64,000 nucleotides of DNA from Aphidius gifuensis (GCF_014905175.1 NC_057791.1:186001-250000), one strand, 5' to 3'; counted from the stretch's first letter, positions 36,701 through 50,673 are shown. Translations and numbers: made by a program. The notes: generated by a model from the sequence alone, not told the origin.

Positions 36701-39700
36701 TTTCTTTAACTTTATCAAAATTTTCTTTAATATTTGATGCTGCTTTTAATAATTGACCAAGTGTTATGTCTTTAATATTTCCTTGAATATTAATTATTGG
36801 TTTTAAATCATTCCAATGTTCATCAGCAATTTCATCACCACGTAATACTTGAATCCACTCAATATCATTACGTATATCTTTAATTTTTTTTTCAACAAAT
36901 GTATCAATTTTATGACTATGACATTCTAAATTTATAGATTCATTTGTAGCTGTTGTTTTTTGTATTTTAATTCTAGCATCCCAAGAATCAAGCCAATCAT
37001 GTAATCTATGTAATCTTCTTCTTGCAACATTCCATTCTTCAGCCTCTTGATTATTTAATTCATTTAAAAATTCTTCTTGAAATTTACAATTTGATTCTTC
37101 AGCTTCAAGTTCAGCCTCAAATTTATTTGTTAATTCAGTATCTTCATCAAATATATCATTCAACTTTATTTCAACACCCTCACAATCGAGTAATAATAAT
37201 TGTTTTTGTTCTTCAAGTGTTATCCAACGTTCACGCATTGATGATATCCAATCAATTGTTATTTTTTGTGGTTTTGTTGACCAACGTGCTTCCCATCTTT
37301 CACGTTCATCTTTTAATGCAATACCACGATGACGTAAATTTATTTTAGCATCTTCAAGTTGACGTGCAACAACAGCTTTATGACGTTCAAGACGATCTGT
37401 TAAACCTTCCCAAGCTGCATGTGCTCCAGATAAACCATCTAATTTTTCTCTTGTCCAAGCAGCCATAACTCTAGCAAGACCTGTGACAGCTTCAAGTTCA
37501 TCTCCAATACCTGTTGATTCTTGTTGAATTTTTTTATGTGTTAAAAATGCTTCACCAACTTGTTCAATATTTTTTGGTCGTTTATCAAGTTCTTTTGTAA
37601 CTGATGAAAGAAATTCAACAATTTTTCCTAATCTTGATGATGCCTCAGCTCTTAAATCACTTGATAATCTATCCCAATATCTTCTTGATGATGATTCAAG
37701 ATCATTTCTCGTTGTTGATGTATCAATACATAAACATTTAATTTTAATTTCACCACCACGAAGTTTACCAACATCTTGTGCCCATTGTTTAGCTTCTTTA
37801 AATGCTTTTTCCCATTCTTGTGATGATTTACCTTTTAATATTTTACCAATATCAATAGTTGCTGGTTCAGCAAGTGGTAACCATTTTTGTCGTAATTGTT
37901 CTAATGCAACTAATGCAATTTCAGCCTCATTATAAACACCACCATATAAATATGCACTACGTTCAACAAGACTACTAAATTTAACATCAACTGTATTATC
38001 ACCAACACCACGAAAATTAATTGGTATTGATAAAAATCTACGTATACTTGAATAAAGCTTAGCACGTATTTCTTCAATTGGTGGACGCCATTGTAAATTA
38101 CCATCTCTAATAACAAGCTCAATTGTAATATCTTGAATATTACGTAATAAATTTGGTAATGCTGCACGATATGCAACACCAAGTACTTTTAATAATTGTC
38201 TATCCCAATGAAGTTTCCATGCTTTTGTATTACCATAATTATTATCAACATCATCAACAATTTTACGCATATTACGTAATGTTTCTTTCCATACAATTTG
38301 ACTACCAACAAGATTAACAACTTCACCTTTTAATAAACCAGCAATTAAATCTCTCAAATAAATATGTTTTGATGCTAATTCATAATTTTGTTTACCAAAT
38401 TTTTGTACAAATTCTTTAAGCTGTGATGTATAATCATCAACAGCTTTAATATCTGACCAAACAACTTTTGATTGTCCACGAACAGCTCTTGCAAGTTCCA
38501 TTGCTGTTGTTAACATTAATGGTCTTTGTGATGGCACCATTCTATCACCAATTGTATTGTGAAAATTAGCAATTTGTTGTAATGCACGAGCTCTTCCTGC
38601 CAATGAACCAGCTCGTTCAACTAAATCTTTAATATTTCTTGGTAATTCAATACCTTGACCAGACAGGGCTCTTGCTTCTTTAACTAAAGTTGTTAATCTT
38701 GAATTATAATTTACTTTCATCATACTTGAACCAATTAATTCAACAACAGCTGTGTCTGTTGATAGACTTAATGTTTTATTTTTAATTTCTTCTTCAATTG
38801 TATTTATCCAAGTATCAACAAGATTTTGTCGTTTTCCTTCAGCTTCTTTAAGTGCTACGAAAATTTTTGAAATATTTTCTTTATAATTTGGCAAATCAGA
38901 GAGAAGTTCTTCGCATAAATTTTTTAATACTTGAAGCTTCATTTCAGCTGATTTTGCTGATTGTACTTGTTGTAATATTTCAGGTATATCCAATAAATCA
39001 CCAGCATCAGGTCCACTTTGATAAATGTCAATTAAATCATCAAGTGAACTCATTAAAGCTTCTCTCTCTTCTCTCATTGATATTTTTATTCTTTCACGTT
39101 TCATTAATTTAGCATATCTTTGAAATTCACCAACAAGTAAAACTGAACTTGCAGCATTTGATATTTGTTTTTTTAATTTTTCTATAACTCTTTCTTCAGC
39201 TGGTGCAATATCATCTTCAAATCTTTTTTTAAATCTTTCCCAATTTTTTTGTTTGTCATCATTATCATTATCGTCATCATTATTATCAAAAATTATTTGT
39301 AAATTATCAAAATTTTTTAATAAATTATCAGTACCAAGACTTAATCTTTCAGCTTCTGTTAATAATCTTGTTAATTGTTTATGTTGCATACGAATATCAG
39401 ATGTTTCTTTAATTTTTTTAGAAAATTTATCAAATTTTTTAGGCACATATGGCTGATTTTTCCATAAATGTAGTGATAAATTTGGCCAAAAAATTTTAGT
39501 ATTTTTTTCACAAAAATTAATCCATTTTTCACATGCATTTGATGACAAATAAAATGGATCATCATTTGTTTTTCCATTTGCTCTATGATGCTCATTAATT
39601 AATACACGTAATAATTTTATAATTTCATTACTAATAATATCAAGAAGATTCATCATACGTTCTTCATTATAAATATTACTGTCTAATTTCCAAAGATCAT

Positions 39701-40397
39701 CAATTGTAATACCAACAATTTCAAGAACATCCTCAAGACCATATAAACCATCACGTGATGTTTCAGCACTTTCAAATTCAACTCGTATTTCACTCAATGA
39801 ACGTTCAACTTTTTCAAATAATATTTTATCATCATTTCTTTTGGCTTTATCACAACGTTTTTTCCATAATAATTCTTCTTCAATTAATTTTGATGATTTA
39901 ATTGGTCCAAGAATATCATCTTCTAGCTTTTTAATATAATTTTTATTTAAACCAGATGAATTTAGTGTTGGTGCCCATACTTGTCTCAGTGCTTCAATCA
40001 ATAATGATTTTGAATTTCCAACAGTTGATGCAACTTGAACAAGTTCATGAAAATTATCATTTGTTACTGTCAATGATTTCAACTGTAAAAATAATTAATT
40101 AAATTATTAATCATACAAAGTACAATATACTAGTAGGTATAGTTTATATTATTTATTTATTATTACCTTGAAAAATACAAGTATTTTTTTATTACTTGTT
40201 AATTCTTGAGTTAATTTTAATTTTGATGAACCATTTGTGTCTTTTGGACGTGCACATATAGCTCGTGTTGTTGGTGTATCCAAAAAAACATCAAGAACTG
40301 AATGATCCTCTGGATCAAGTGAAGTGTTTGTGGACAATCCAAAAAAATTACATGCTGTTAATATTATAAATGATTCTTTTTTTTCAATAGCTGGCAT
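27724..40397 (-). CDS. DYNC2H1: Cytoplasmic dynein 2 heavy chain (retrograde intraflagellar transport motor), with one frameshift
   Basis: Five coding exons: 40397-40167, 40082-33877, 33798-33366, 33277-28076 and 27986-27724. Restoring one base gives 4,111 residues, near the 4,300 of the human protein. It is the motor for retrograde transport in cilia; the fly homologue is beethoven (btv). The N-terminal tail (NFFGLSTNTSLD) is of the dynein-2 kind. Four P-loops are visible: GPAGTGKTE (about residue 1630), GPSGSGKS (about 1915), GPRGAGKSS (about 2210) and GRPGAGRKT (about 2525). FDEFNRL is the AAA1 Walker B. The stalk and microtubule-binding region lies at about 2730-3070, and the C-terminal domain ends in HFGTN. 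At 31367-31371 a run of five T (A on the coding strand) lacks one base: the frame ...ESFEEK must continue KRASIAAAPLAAWVLANL in the next frame, a motif strongly conserved in this family. Exon phases are otherwise all consistent. In insects this gene serves mainly sensory cilia. Confidence 0.95.
31367..31371 (-). other. Single-base frameshift within the dynein-2 coding exon
   Basis: Five consecutive T on the plus strand where six are needed to keep the reading frame of the dynein stalk-distal region. Both sides are otherwise intact over thousands of bases. A homopolymer indel in the assembly is the simplest reason. Confidence 0.85.
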
Positions 40398-40659
40398 TTT
40401 TATAAATAATTTAATTGTTTCATTTAAATAATTTATTTTTTTGTTTTTTTATGAGGTTATTTTACACATTTATTTTTATTTATATTGTTTTCACTTTTTT
40501 AATTGAATTGTTAAAATAATAAAATACTGTGCTAAAATTATAATAAATAAATAGTTATTGAATTATTTAAACAAATAAAAACACAAGGTTATTTAATGAC
40601 TACATTGACTAGGTATTGACTATTGTGTATTCACAACAAATAATAATACTTTTTCGGTG

Positions 40660-40673
40660 GTTGCCATAGATAC
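40660..40673 (-). promoter_or_regulatory. X-box-like RFX site upstream of the dynein-2 gene
   Basis: GTTGCC-AT-AGATAC fits the X-box consensus RYYNYY(N1-3)RRNRAC at 11 of 12 defined positions. It lies about 263 bp before the dynein start codon. X-boxes bound by RFX factors drive ciliary genes across animals, and dynein-2 is a classic target, so position and gene fit. The second half-site is imperfect. Confidence 0.45.
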
Positions 40674-40700
40674 AACATTTAAAAACCAATACAAAAAAAA

Positions 40701-40740
40701 ATAGTTTACGAGAGTTGGCGCTGAAAACAACACCCGCGTA
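40701..40740 (+). promoter_or_regulatory. GC-rich promoter block shared with the UBE3A upstream region
   Basis: ATAGTTTACGAGAGTTGGCG at 40701-40720, continuing CTGAAAACAACACCCGCGTA. It matches the reverse complement of 52761-52800 with about five mismatches and one gap over some 36 bases, and both sites adjoin an A-run on the same side. Could be a shared core promoter element or a remnant repeat. Confidence 0.5.
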
Positions 40741-42543
40741 TAATGATATAGGAAAATTTTTGAAATTAATTTTCCATTGGAAAATTATTTTTTAAATAAA
40801 ATAAAAATATATTAAATTTTATGAGCATAATAATATAATTTTAAATGATAAATTTTTAAACACGAAATAATAAATAGCTATATATATTATTGTTTAACGT
40901 GTGAATGATGATGAAAGCGGAAAACGCAGGAGTATTTAGTAGGCGTATAGATATATTAAAAATAAATATTTAAAAAAAGACGTACATTCTTTCACGTTGT
41001 ATTGTGAGTACATTAACGTGCTTATAATATAATTATGATTATAATAATTATCGATCAACTATTGTGCTCATCATTATATATGCGCAAGTATTTCGTGAAA
41101 AATATTTTTAATTTTTATCGAAATTAATTCTAATTTTACTTTTTTTGCTATAATACATCAAATTTTGTTGATAATAAACATAAATTATTTCTAAATTTAT
41201 TACAAAATCAACAAACAAGAGTTTTATTTAAAAATAAAATATACATAAAAATTTAGTTTCTAAATATTTAAAAAAAAATAAAATAAAAATGATTCATCAA
41301 ATTCAGCTGCAGCACAAGGTTGAATATATCATATTGGTTTTTTTGCATTGATGCATGACATAATCATCAACAGACTGTATCAAAAAATTCGATGAGAAAA
41401 AAAATATATATCTTTTCCTTATTATTATCATCATCTTTGCAAATATCCTAAACTCATATGGCATATTTTTATTTATTTATTTATTTATGTCTGGTTTGTA
41501 AAATTGTAAGTCGATTAGCGGTATAATATACCAAGGCCGTGCTGATTCCATCGAGTGAACGGAACAAATTCTCCAAGATTTATTTATCTACACGAATAAT
41601 AAAAGAAAAAAAAAAAAAAAATATATAATTTTGTAGTAGTATTATAAAAAGTGGGCATGGGATATAGTGGGAGAGACACAGTCTTTTCTCTCTTGATGAT
41701 TTCTTTCGCGAAACAGTCGTAAATGCGAACTAACTTCATGCTTGCCTGCACATTTCGTTTTTTAATATTTTTATCATTTATTTTTTTCTCATTATCAATG
41801 CATTATCAGTACGTTATGTTTACTTGAAACTTTTTTAAAAAATACTATAAACAGTGACAGTGATAAAATAAATAAATAAATAAATAATATTTACAAGTGT
41901 TTCGTCGTTCAAAAATTATTTATACATGCGGCAAATGGATTATTAATAAACTTATTTTTAAATTAAAATTTAAAAAATAATAATTATTAAAAATAATTGA
42001 AGGTAAATACAAATAATGTATACAAAAATTTTCTAAAAATAATAATTAAGGGGAACAGTAAAAGTAGAACACACACGTTGTGTATATATTGGCTGAAAAA
42101 AAAAAAGAAAAAAAAAAAAAATAGAAATTGATTTATTTATAATATTTAAGTTGATTGTTCAAATAATAATCAATGAGGTCGGATCTAAAAATGTATAGTG
42201 TGAATGTATAAAGTGAGGAATTTCAATTGCGAGATCACTTGTGGCAATTACAAAATTTAAAAAGTAAAAAAAAATTTCAACTCACAAAGAGAGATATTGC
42301 AAGTTTTTTTTATGATTTTTTTAAATTATTTATTTTTCAATAGAATCTATTAATGAATCACGTAATTTATTATATACGTCTCGTTGACAATAGAATAATT
42401 GTCTAAAATATTAACAACAATAATTAAAAAAATTCAAATGAAAAAAATGAAATAAATTGTGGGAAAAAAAATAATATTTAATTACTTATATGAATATTTT
42501 AAAATTTCAGAAGCATAAAAATTTATAAATATAAAAATTAAAA

Positions 42544-43315
42544 ATGAAACCAGAAGGAGAAACTAAAGGTTTACCAAATGCATTTGGACTTGTTATGTCT
42601 GTTTTGACACATGTACTATTATTGGCACCTGTCATTTATATTTTGTCATTTTTTATTGGTAATTTGGATGTACTATTTTCATGGCATCCAACGTGTATGG
42701 TCATTGGTGTAAGTTTAATAATTAAAAAAAAAAAAAAGATATAAAACTTGTTGACATTTTTAAAAACAAATAAGTATATAATAAAAAAATTTTATCTGTT
42801 AATAAAAATGACAACATAAAAAAGCAAAAAACAAAGTCAAATAAATAAATTAATATGTAAAAATTATTTACAGGTGGGTTTATTAATATTTGAAGGTGTC
42901 TTTAGTATATCTGGTGAGGCAAATTTAAATCAAAAAGTATCACGTATTAATAGAATAACAATCCACTGGATTCTTCATACAATTGGTCTTAGTACATTCA
43001 GTAATACTTGCAACTTTTGTTGGATTATTTGGTGTATTAGCAAATAATACACGTTGGCTTTATCCAAAAGTACGTCCAATATTATTAAAAGTTGTACATG
43101 GATATGGTGGTATTGGAATGACAATATTATTTTTAATAACAATTATAAATGGTTCATGGAATTATGCATTTCCTGATAATTCAACATCACAAATACTTGT
43201 TCTCTTATCATTTATTATTGCAATTATAATAATATTGTTTAAGCCAATATTAGGAGCAATTGCTAGAACAAAGGTAATTCTACGACCACCACAACAACAA
43301 AATCAAACAGCGTGA
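42544..43315 (+). CDS. Cytochrome b561-domain protein (CYB561D1/D2-like), with one frameshift
   Basis: Two exons, 42544-42708 and 42874-43315, for about 201 residues once one extra base is ignored. Proteins of this family are six-helix, two-haem membrane reductases that pass electrons across endomembranes. Visible: MKPEGETKGLP, a first helix, SWHP with a haem-ligand His (about 48), IHW (second His), VVHG (third His), then more helices; length is near the family's 220. The frame breaks near 42989-42991: HTIGL continues as VHSVILATFVGLFGV only if one base is dropped. Without that, the protein stops 14 codons later. The rest is clean and conserved, so I favour an assembly error, but this is not a homopolymer, so a real inactivating change is possible. 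D1 versus D2 not resolved. Confidence 0.82.
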
Positions 43316-45993
43316 TCAACAAATTTAAAAATTTATCTATCTACAATTATTATATTTTTATATTTTTTAATAATTAACAATTGAAGAATATTTATTTATT
43401 ATACCTTTTGAATATAGTACATCATTTATGAGTACGAGCTCTGATGACATTGATGATCAATAACAATCATGTTGGTGGCACACCTGTGGACAAAAATCAT
43501 TCAAAATTAGCTTAAATAAAACATTCAATAAATAAGGAAGAAAATAGACACACAAGGTTTTTGATGATTTTATATTTTTAAAATTTCACCACAATGAAAT
43601 CTTTGTGCATTTTATTCAAATTAATTAAAATTTTGCAAATTATTACACAATGAAATATCTTTATTGATTGATTATCTGGTTCAAATTAATTACACATGAT
43701 TCATTGTAAATTTATTATTTCGTTTTAAATATTTTTTTTTTATACTTTTATTCAAGTGCAGATAATTTTGTTATTTGAATGCGTCACTTGATGAATATTT
43801 ATGCAAATTTAAAATCACACAAATGAATATGCTAATGATAATTATACTAAAATTAATATTAAGTTGAAAAAAAAATATAATTGTTGATGATAAATACGAT
43901 AAACATTAAAAAAGAAAATTAAACTTTTTTTTAAATTTTATATTTTTAGATAATTTATAATTCAACCATTTATCAACATTTTTTTTTTTTTATAATTTTA
44001 TTACACACGTACACACATTATTATGTACACATATAATTTTATAATTTATCTTGTCGATGACACAATGTACAATAATAATAATACAATCAATTACTTTTTG
44101 TCAATATATATATTATTTAATTTTTCAAATTTTATTAATTCCTTGGATTTGTTTTTTATTAATAATAATTAATAATATTTTGCAGTGTTTGTCAACTTAA
44201 CAATATGCAACAACATTTATTTATATTTTATACATTTATTCTTTTTTTTTTTGTTTAAACATTTTCATAAAATTTAATTATATCTTTCGTTTGATTTGAA
44301 TATTTTTGGCTTTATTTATTGTGTCTTGATTGTATAACGTTTATTAATTTTTTTTCAACTAATAATTTTGATTGTTATTATTTTATTTTTTAAATGAAAT
44401 TTTAGCTAACATCGAGACAATCAATTCCATTGATTTATTATTTAATATAAATATTGTTTTTGTTTTTTTTTTAATTGCTCAATTGTCCAATTAATTCTTA
44501 ATCATTTCTCACTAATTTTAATATGCCATAAGGCATTTTGTACTTTTCGCTCAAACTCTTCTTTGTTTAAATATTTTTTAAAACTTTCTTATACTTTTTT
44601 ATCAAAAATCCAACTGGTTTATAATCTGATTATTTTTTATATTATTATCAACATTTTTTTAACTATCAGTCATCGTGTTTTGATCAACCATAAAATTTTC
44701 TAAATCATTTCGCCAAATAATTATTGTTACATTTTGTTTTTTTTTTTTTCTAATTTTTTTGTTTAATGAATTCTAGTGTCTTATTATTTACTCATTTTTT
44801 CAACATTTACCATCTAGAACTATTAACTTTAATCACATATGGCACTATAGTCACTTAAATTTTTATTTTCAATTTTTTTTTTAAACAATGCTTATTGACC
44901 TGATTTTATATTAACGTTTATTTATAAATTACTGGGGTTTTTTTTTTCTTTTTCAATGGATTTAATGCAACTATAAAAAAAAAAATAAAATAAAAAATTA
45001 TAAACAATTATTTTGAAACAATAACAACAGCTATAATAAAAACGATGAAAAAAAATATATTTTTTTTCTATACTAGTAAATAACGTTTTTTTAGAGTAAA
45101 TAAATTTCTTTTTTTTTTTTTTTTTTCAAGTAAATTAATTAATCTCACTTTTGTAATTAAAATACTATCAATTTATGAATTTTTTTTTTTTGTTAATTTA
45201 ATCATTTAATCACGCAATCGCAGATATGACAACTTGAACATTTACGTTCATTCATATCGGCTATTTTAAATAGTTTATTTATTTATATTTTTTTGCTTAT
45301 ATCAATTAATTTTTTTTGTTTTCTTTATGTAGAATAAACTATACAATTCAGCGCAAGTCTCTGTTAATTTTTTTGTCAACGATTATACATCAATTATAAT
45401 TCATCTAACATTATTCAATTTTAATTATTTTTTTTGTAAAACGAGCTGGTAAAGATTATTCATCATTCCTAATAAAAAAAAAAATATTTGATTTCAATAA
45501 ATACATTTATAATACATATATATCGCTTGAATATGTTAATCCTTTCACATTATTGACTTTACGTACACTTGTGATGTGTTAAATAGAAAAAAAAAAAAAA
45601 ATTAACTTGACATTGATGAAAAATAAATATATTTCTATAAAAAAAATACAACAATAAATAAAATAAATTATATGCTTTTTGAAAGATGAAATATATATAT
45701 CTTATTTTTACGATTCTAATGAGCAAAACACCTGGACAATGTGCTTATGGCAAATTTTTTTTATCCTCAAAAAATGAATATATTATTTTCCTATATCAAA
45801 TTGTATGATTATTTATTATTTAAGACCTAAAAAACAATAAAAAATTATTAAAATAAAAATAATATTTTAAATAAATTCTCAAGACTCTAAAATTAATTAT
45901 CTGAGAATAAAATATAAATAATAAAAATTAATTTTCATCATCATCATCATCATCATCGTCATTATCGTCATCAGATAAAAAGTGAACGTCACG
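43316..45993. other. Convergent spacer between the b561 and SLC6 genes, no gene seen
   Basis: About 2.7 kb of very AT-rich sequence with many T-runs. It lies between two convergent genes and probably holds both 3' untranslated regions; T-rich plus strand would be A-rich minus strand of a long SLC6 3'UTR. A CAT/CATCAT run lies near 45936-45957. I see no coding or RNA gene. Confidence 0.5.
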
Positions 45994-48871
45994 TCAAACT
46001 TGTTGTGATGTTATTAAATCAGCTTTACTTGAATTTTTAAGTATTGAAGGACCAGGAAGTTTTTGACTTGATGATGATGATACTGTTGTTGTTGTTGGTG
46101 GTGGTTGTTGTACAAGTGGTTGTCCATTAACAAGAACAATTGTATCACGTACTGAATCATAAGCTTGTCCTTGTAATAAAAAAAGCCATAATATATTTGA
46201 CAAATAATTGTATAAATTATTGTTGTTTTTTTTTTATATTTTAATTTTTACCTGGTAATGATGTATTTGTTAAATTTCTTGATGATGAAAAATTTTTAGA
46301 AGCTGGTCGCCATTCAGGTGTTGCTTGTAAAAGTATCCTTGCTCTGATCCAAATTGATTCTTTTTTTCTTTTTTTTTTAACACGTTCAGAACTACGTGAT
46401 AATCTTGGATCTGTTTCTTCATCATAATCATCATCATCATCTTCATCATATGATGAACGTCTTTTTGTACTTTTAATTTGCCACTAAATTTTTGTTATAG
46501 AAAAAAAAAAGAAAATTAATATATTAAATATTAAATGAATATATAAAAAAATATGAATAAACAATTACCGCAGCCATTATTAAAATAACACAAACTGGAA
46601 ATAGACCAACAATCCAGCCAACAGCATCAGCCCATCTTGGATAAATATATGTACCATATGACAATGGCTCATATTCAACCCAATTAAAAAATAGTATAAA
46701 AAATAATGTTGCTGGTGTTATTATTTTCCACATCCATTTCCAAAAAAATCTCCAACATTTACCACGTTTACCAATCATCATTTGTATGTCATCTAAAAAT
46801 CTATCAGCTCCATAAACCCAAGCAACAAGTATACACTCAGCAATTGCTATCAATAAAACAGACCAATTTGCTGCATATTTATCCATAAGTTGAAGCCAAT
46901 ACATTCCTGCCTAAAAAATAAAAATTATTATAAATATATTAATAATAAAAATAAAATAAATCATTATTATTATTATTATTATTATTTACATTTGTTGTAA
47001 ATACAAGTCCACCAGCATATCCAAATATTGATACACCAAGAACAACCCAAGTTTTAAAATTTCTCAATGATGGAATACCATCAAGTATTGCTGTTGTAAC
47101 TGTTTCCATTAATGCAAATTGTGAATCAAGTCCAAGTGTCAATAACATGACAAAAAATAATAATGACCATACTGGAGCAATTGGAAGTCTTGCAACAACT
47201 TCTGGATAAACAATAAATGCTAATCCAGCACCTTGATCAACAACTGATGCAACTGGTACACCAAGTTCATGTGCAAGAAATCCAATAACCGAAAATATAA
47301 CAAGTCCAGCAAAAAATGATGTACCAATATTACTTACAGCAACAATCAATGAATCTTTATAACAATTATTATCAAATTTATTATATGAACTTAGTGTTAT
47401 TAAACCACCCCATGCTGGACTTAGAGCAAAAAATATTTGTACAGCAGCATCACCCCATACTTTTGCTGTTGTTAAACGTCGCCAATCTGGTGTTAAATAA
47501 AATAATATACCTTCATCAGCACCAGGTAATAATATACCACGTATAAATAGTGCAATCTGTTGATAAAAAAAAATCAAATATTAGCAAATTAATATTTATT
47601 TAATTGCTATATATAAATTACCAAAACAACATATGGAAATAAAGCTGTAAAATATACAACTTTTCCAGAACTTTGTACACCTTTACTCAGACAAAGAAAT
47701 ACAATGACCCATGCTAAAAATAAACAAGCAGCCATTGTTGGTTTAATTGATCCAGTATATTCAATTCCATGACTCATTCCAAGTACATGATGTCTACAAA
47801 TAAAATATAAAAATATAAATAATATTGTTTTAATATTGTTGATTGTATTAAATAATAAATAATAATAGTACTCAAAATATTCTTCAGCTGGTGGACGTCT
47901 TATTGCTGATGTTATATTTTCCATAGTTAAACCCATAGCTGTCATTTGAGTTGAATTTAAACATTGTCGTTTAAAATATGAATTATTTCTTTCAGCACAT
48001 TCTTCAGCAGCAATTGGTTCAATGCAATCTTCACCACTCCATTCAGGTTCACAATTACTCCATGGCAGTGAGCTTCCACCTTAATAGAAAAATAATAAAA
48101 TAATTATTATACACAACAAAAGATGATAAAAAAAATAATTAATAATTATAAAATTACTGACTGAAGATTGAGGCAAACATATAGTGAATTGTCCAGGCAA
48201 TAATTAAATTGTAGTAAAGCATTACAACTGAACTAACAAGAACCATTCCATAGCCAAGACCTCGTAAAAGTGGTGAAAATTTTTGATACGCTGCAACTGG
48301 TCCTAGACTTGCATATTGACCTTGAAGCAAAAAAAAAAAAAAAATATTTATATTATTTCATTTAATTGATAATTGATAATAAATAAATAATCAATACCCA
48401 ATGAAAGTTCCATAAACATCAATGGTAATCCAGCAATTATGAGCATTATTGTAAATGGTATGAGAAAGGCACCACCACCATTTGAATAACACAAATATGG
48501 AAAACTATATTTTGAAAAAAAAAACAACAATTAATTTAATTAATTAATTGATGTTAATAATTATTTATTATTTATTATTTTTAATATAATTACCGCCAAA
48601 CATTTCCAAGTCCTACACTGTAACCAAGCAGTGATAATAAAAAATCAAATTTTCCAGTCCAAGTACCACGTTCTGGATGATCATCTTCACCGTCTTGCAA
48701 TGGTGCTTGACTATTTGCAACTGAATATTTATCTTCATTCTGTTTTTTTTTTTTTAAATGAATCAAGTTAATTAATTCCTAATTAAGTATATAGCTAAAA
48801 GAAAAAACAAATAAACTTACATCCCAAGATTCGAGGTAAGGCCTCATTCGTGGAGATGTGTCTTCCATCAT
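45994..48871 (-). CDS. Sodium- and chloride-dependent neurotransmitter transporter, SLC6 glycine-transporter-like
   Basis: Ten coding exons: 48871-48821, 48739-48594, 48504-48398, 48320-48162, 48079-47872, 47793-47622, 47556-46990, 46910-46569, 46483-46252 and 46169-45994, for 719 residues. All phases fit. SLC6 proteins import amino acids or amines with Na+ and Cl-, usually at the plasma membrane of neurons or glia. Helix 1 carries GYSVGLGNVWRFPYLCYSNG, the family signature. Helix 6 has SPAWGGLITLSSYNKFDNNC, as in glycine transporters. The long extracellular loop 2 has paired Cys and N-glycosylation motifs (NNS, NST, NIT). Helix 8 is LGLDSQFALMET. The C-terminal tail is basic then Ser/Thr/Pro-rich and predicted cytosolic, ending SQQV. 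A 5'UTR intron is likely between a donor at 49399 and an acceptor at 49083. Glycine as substrate is an inference from similarity. Confidence 0.93.
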
Positions 48872-50673
48872 CTGTTGATTTTTTTTCGCCTCTTTTTGTA
48901 TATTTATTTCAAGATTTTATTATTCTTTTCATTTTTAAATTTTTTATTATACGAGATTATTTTTTTTTAAATTAATTTTATCAACAAGTTTAGTATCACG
49001 ACATCAGGCTAACAATCAGTCACTAAGAAAATATAATTTTTACTGTTAAAACTTCATTTAAAATTCAGTATGAATTTAGCACCTAGAAAAATAAAAAAAA
49101 AAAAATATTTTAAATATTTTTGCATTTTATAAATGTTATTTAAATAATAATATCAATAAGTAAATTGAATATAACATTTTTTTTTCTTTTTTACTTATGC
49201 AATATTTTTTTGTTATGAAATTTATTTCAATTTGATAATGTTATTTAAATTATTCGTCAAATTTTCATTCCATTAGTGTTATTATTATTTAAAATAAAAA
49301 AAAACCAACAATATTATTTATTATTGTATTATTTTTTTATGATAGAAATTAAAAAGATTTAAATAATAATTAATATAAAATTTAAAAAATTTCACTTACC
49401 AATTTATTCAAAATTAATCACAAATAGATAAAAATAAATTAAAAAAAAAAAAATCAATAAACTCTAAATATTTTTAAAAAATAAAATATGAATTTAATTA
49501 ATTTCTTAAATAAATTGATGCAGTCAGCTGTTACCCGGCGTCGAGGTCATTTATTCGACATTGAGCAGTCACTCAGAGAGAAACCTTGAAAACCTTATCC
49601 ACAAATATTTGCACCCTTAAAATAAATAATAAATAAACTCAAAATTTAACCAAGTAAAAAAAATAAATAAATAAAAAAATAATAACAAATAGTCAGTTAC
49701 CCCACCTTACATCACTCCCTAAAGAAGAAGAAAAAAAAAAAAAAAAAAAAAAAAACTACCCTTAAAAATTCTTTTAAATAAAAACAATAGGTAAATGATT
49801 AATAAATTTTTACACACTAAATTTTATCAATCGACACTTTTTTTGGTATAATTTGAATGACGTTAAACTGTTGTTTTATTTGGTGAAAAAATTTTTAAAA
49901 ATATTTTTATCAACGAACGGAGGTAAAAAAAAAAAAGTTAAGTGAAAATGCCCGCGTTTAGTCAGCCTCCGGTTGGTTGTGAATAATCAAGCACCAATGG
50001 CAATGTCAGGTGCCTGCCTAGATAAAATATATCAACACATAGATATATTTGGCTGGGGGAATAGATCGATATTACTGCTCCTGCGAATCTGTGTCCTACC
50101 CCAAAGTATTCCCACAGCCTCACTCACTCACTCACTCCCTCACTCACTCCTTTTTTTTTTTTTTCTTTTTTTCTATTTTATTTTTTCTCACTTTAATTTG
50201 TATATATTTTTTATCTCGTTCATATACTCTATGTGCAGTCTTAATGACGCGATAGTTTGAAATAAACTTGATATATATTAGATGACTGAAATAAAAATTA
50301 TTAGGGATGATAACTATTTCATTTTTTATTTTTATAATGTCAAGTTGTTTTTTAAAATAATATGATTTTAAAATTGTTTTATTGTCATTTTAAAATTAAA
50401 TTTTCTTGTCTTTTTAATTTTTTTTCAAAGAAGAGCTGTTGATTCCTTTGAGAAAAGATGAAAAACTTTGTGTCAAATATTGAAAGTAAAAGAAAATTTT
50501 TTATATGTAAAAGTTGCCTCAACATATCAGAAAGTTTGATCTTTTTTTTTTTAAATTTTAACATGATATGATATTGCTTTTCATATATGCAAAGTGACAA
50601 TGGTTGAGGTCACAAAGCCATCATCATTCGAAGGTCAAAAGTCAATTTACCCTGTGTAATTTTTATATTTAAA

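Larger units (their letters stand above)
40398..42543. promoter_or_regulatory. Head-to-head spacer between the dynein-2 and cytochrome b561 genes
   Basis: About 2.1 kb between divergent genes, AT-rich and without a credible coding region. The dynein side holds an X-box-like site (40660-40673) and a GC-rich block (40701-40740) shared with the UBE3A upstream region. On the other side a likely 5'UTR intron of the b561 gene runs from a donor at 42003 (AAG|GTAAAT) to an acceptor at 42510 (TTTCAG). Confidence 0.5.

Noticed and set aside
49973..50260. Overlapping open frames of 68 and 95 codons
   Set aside because: They depend on a CTCACTC microsatellite and a T-run; no protein features or splice partners are seen.
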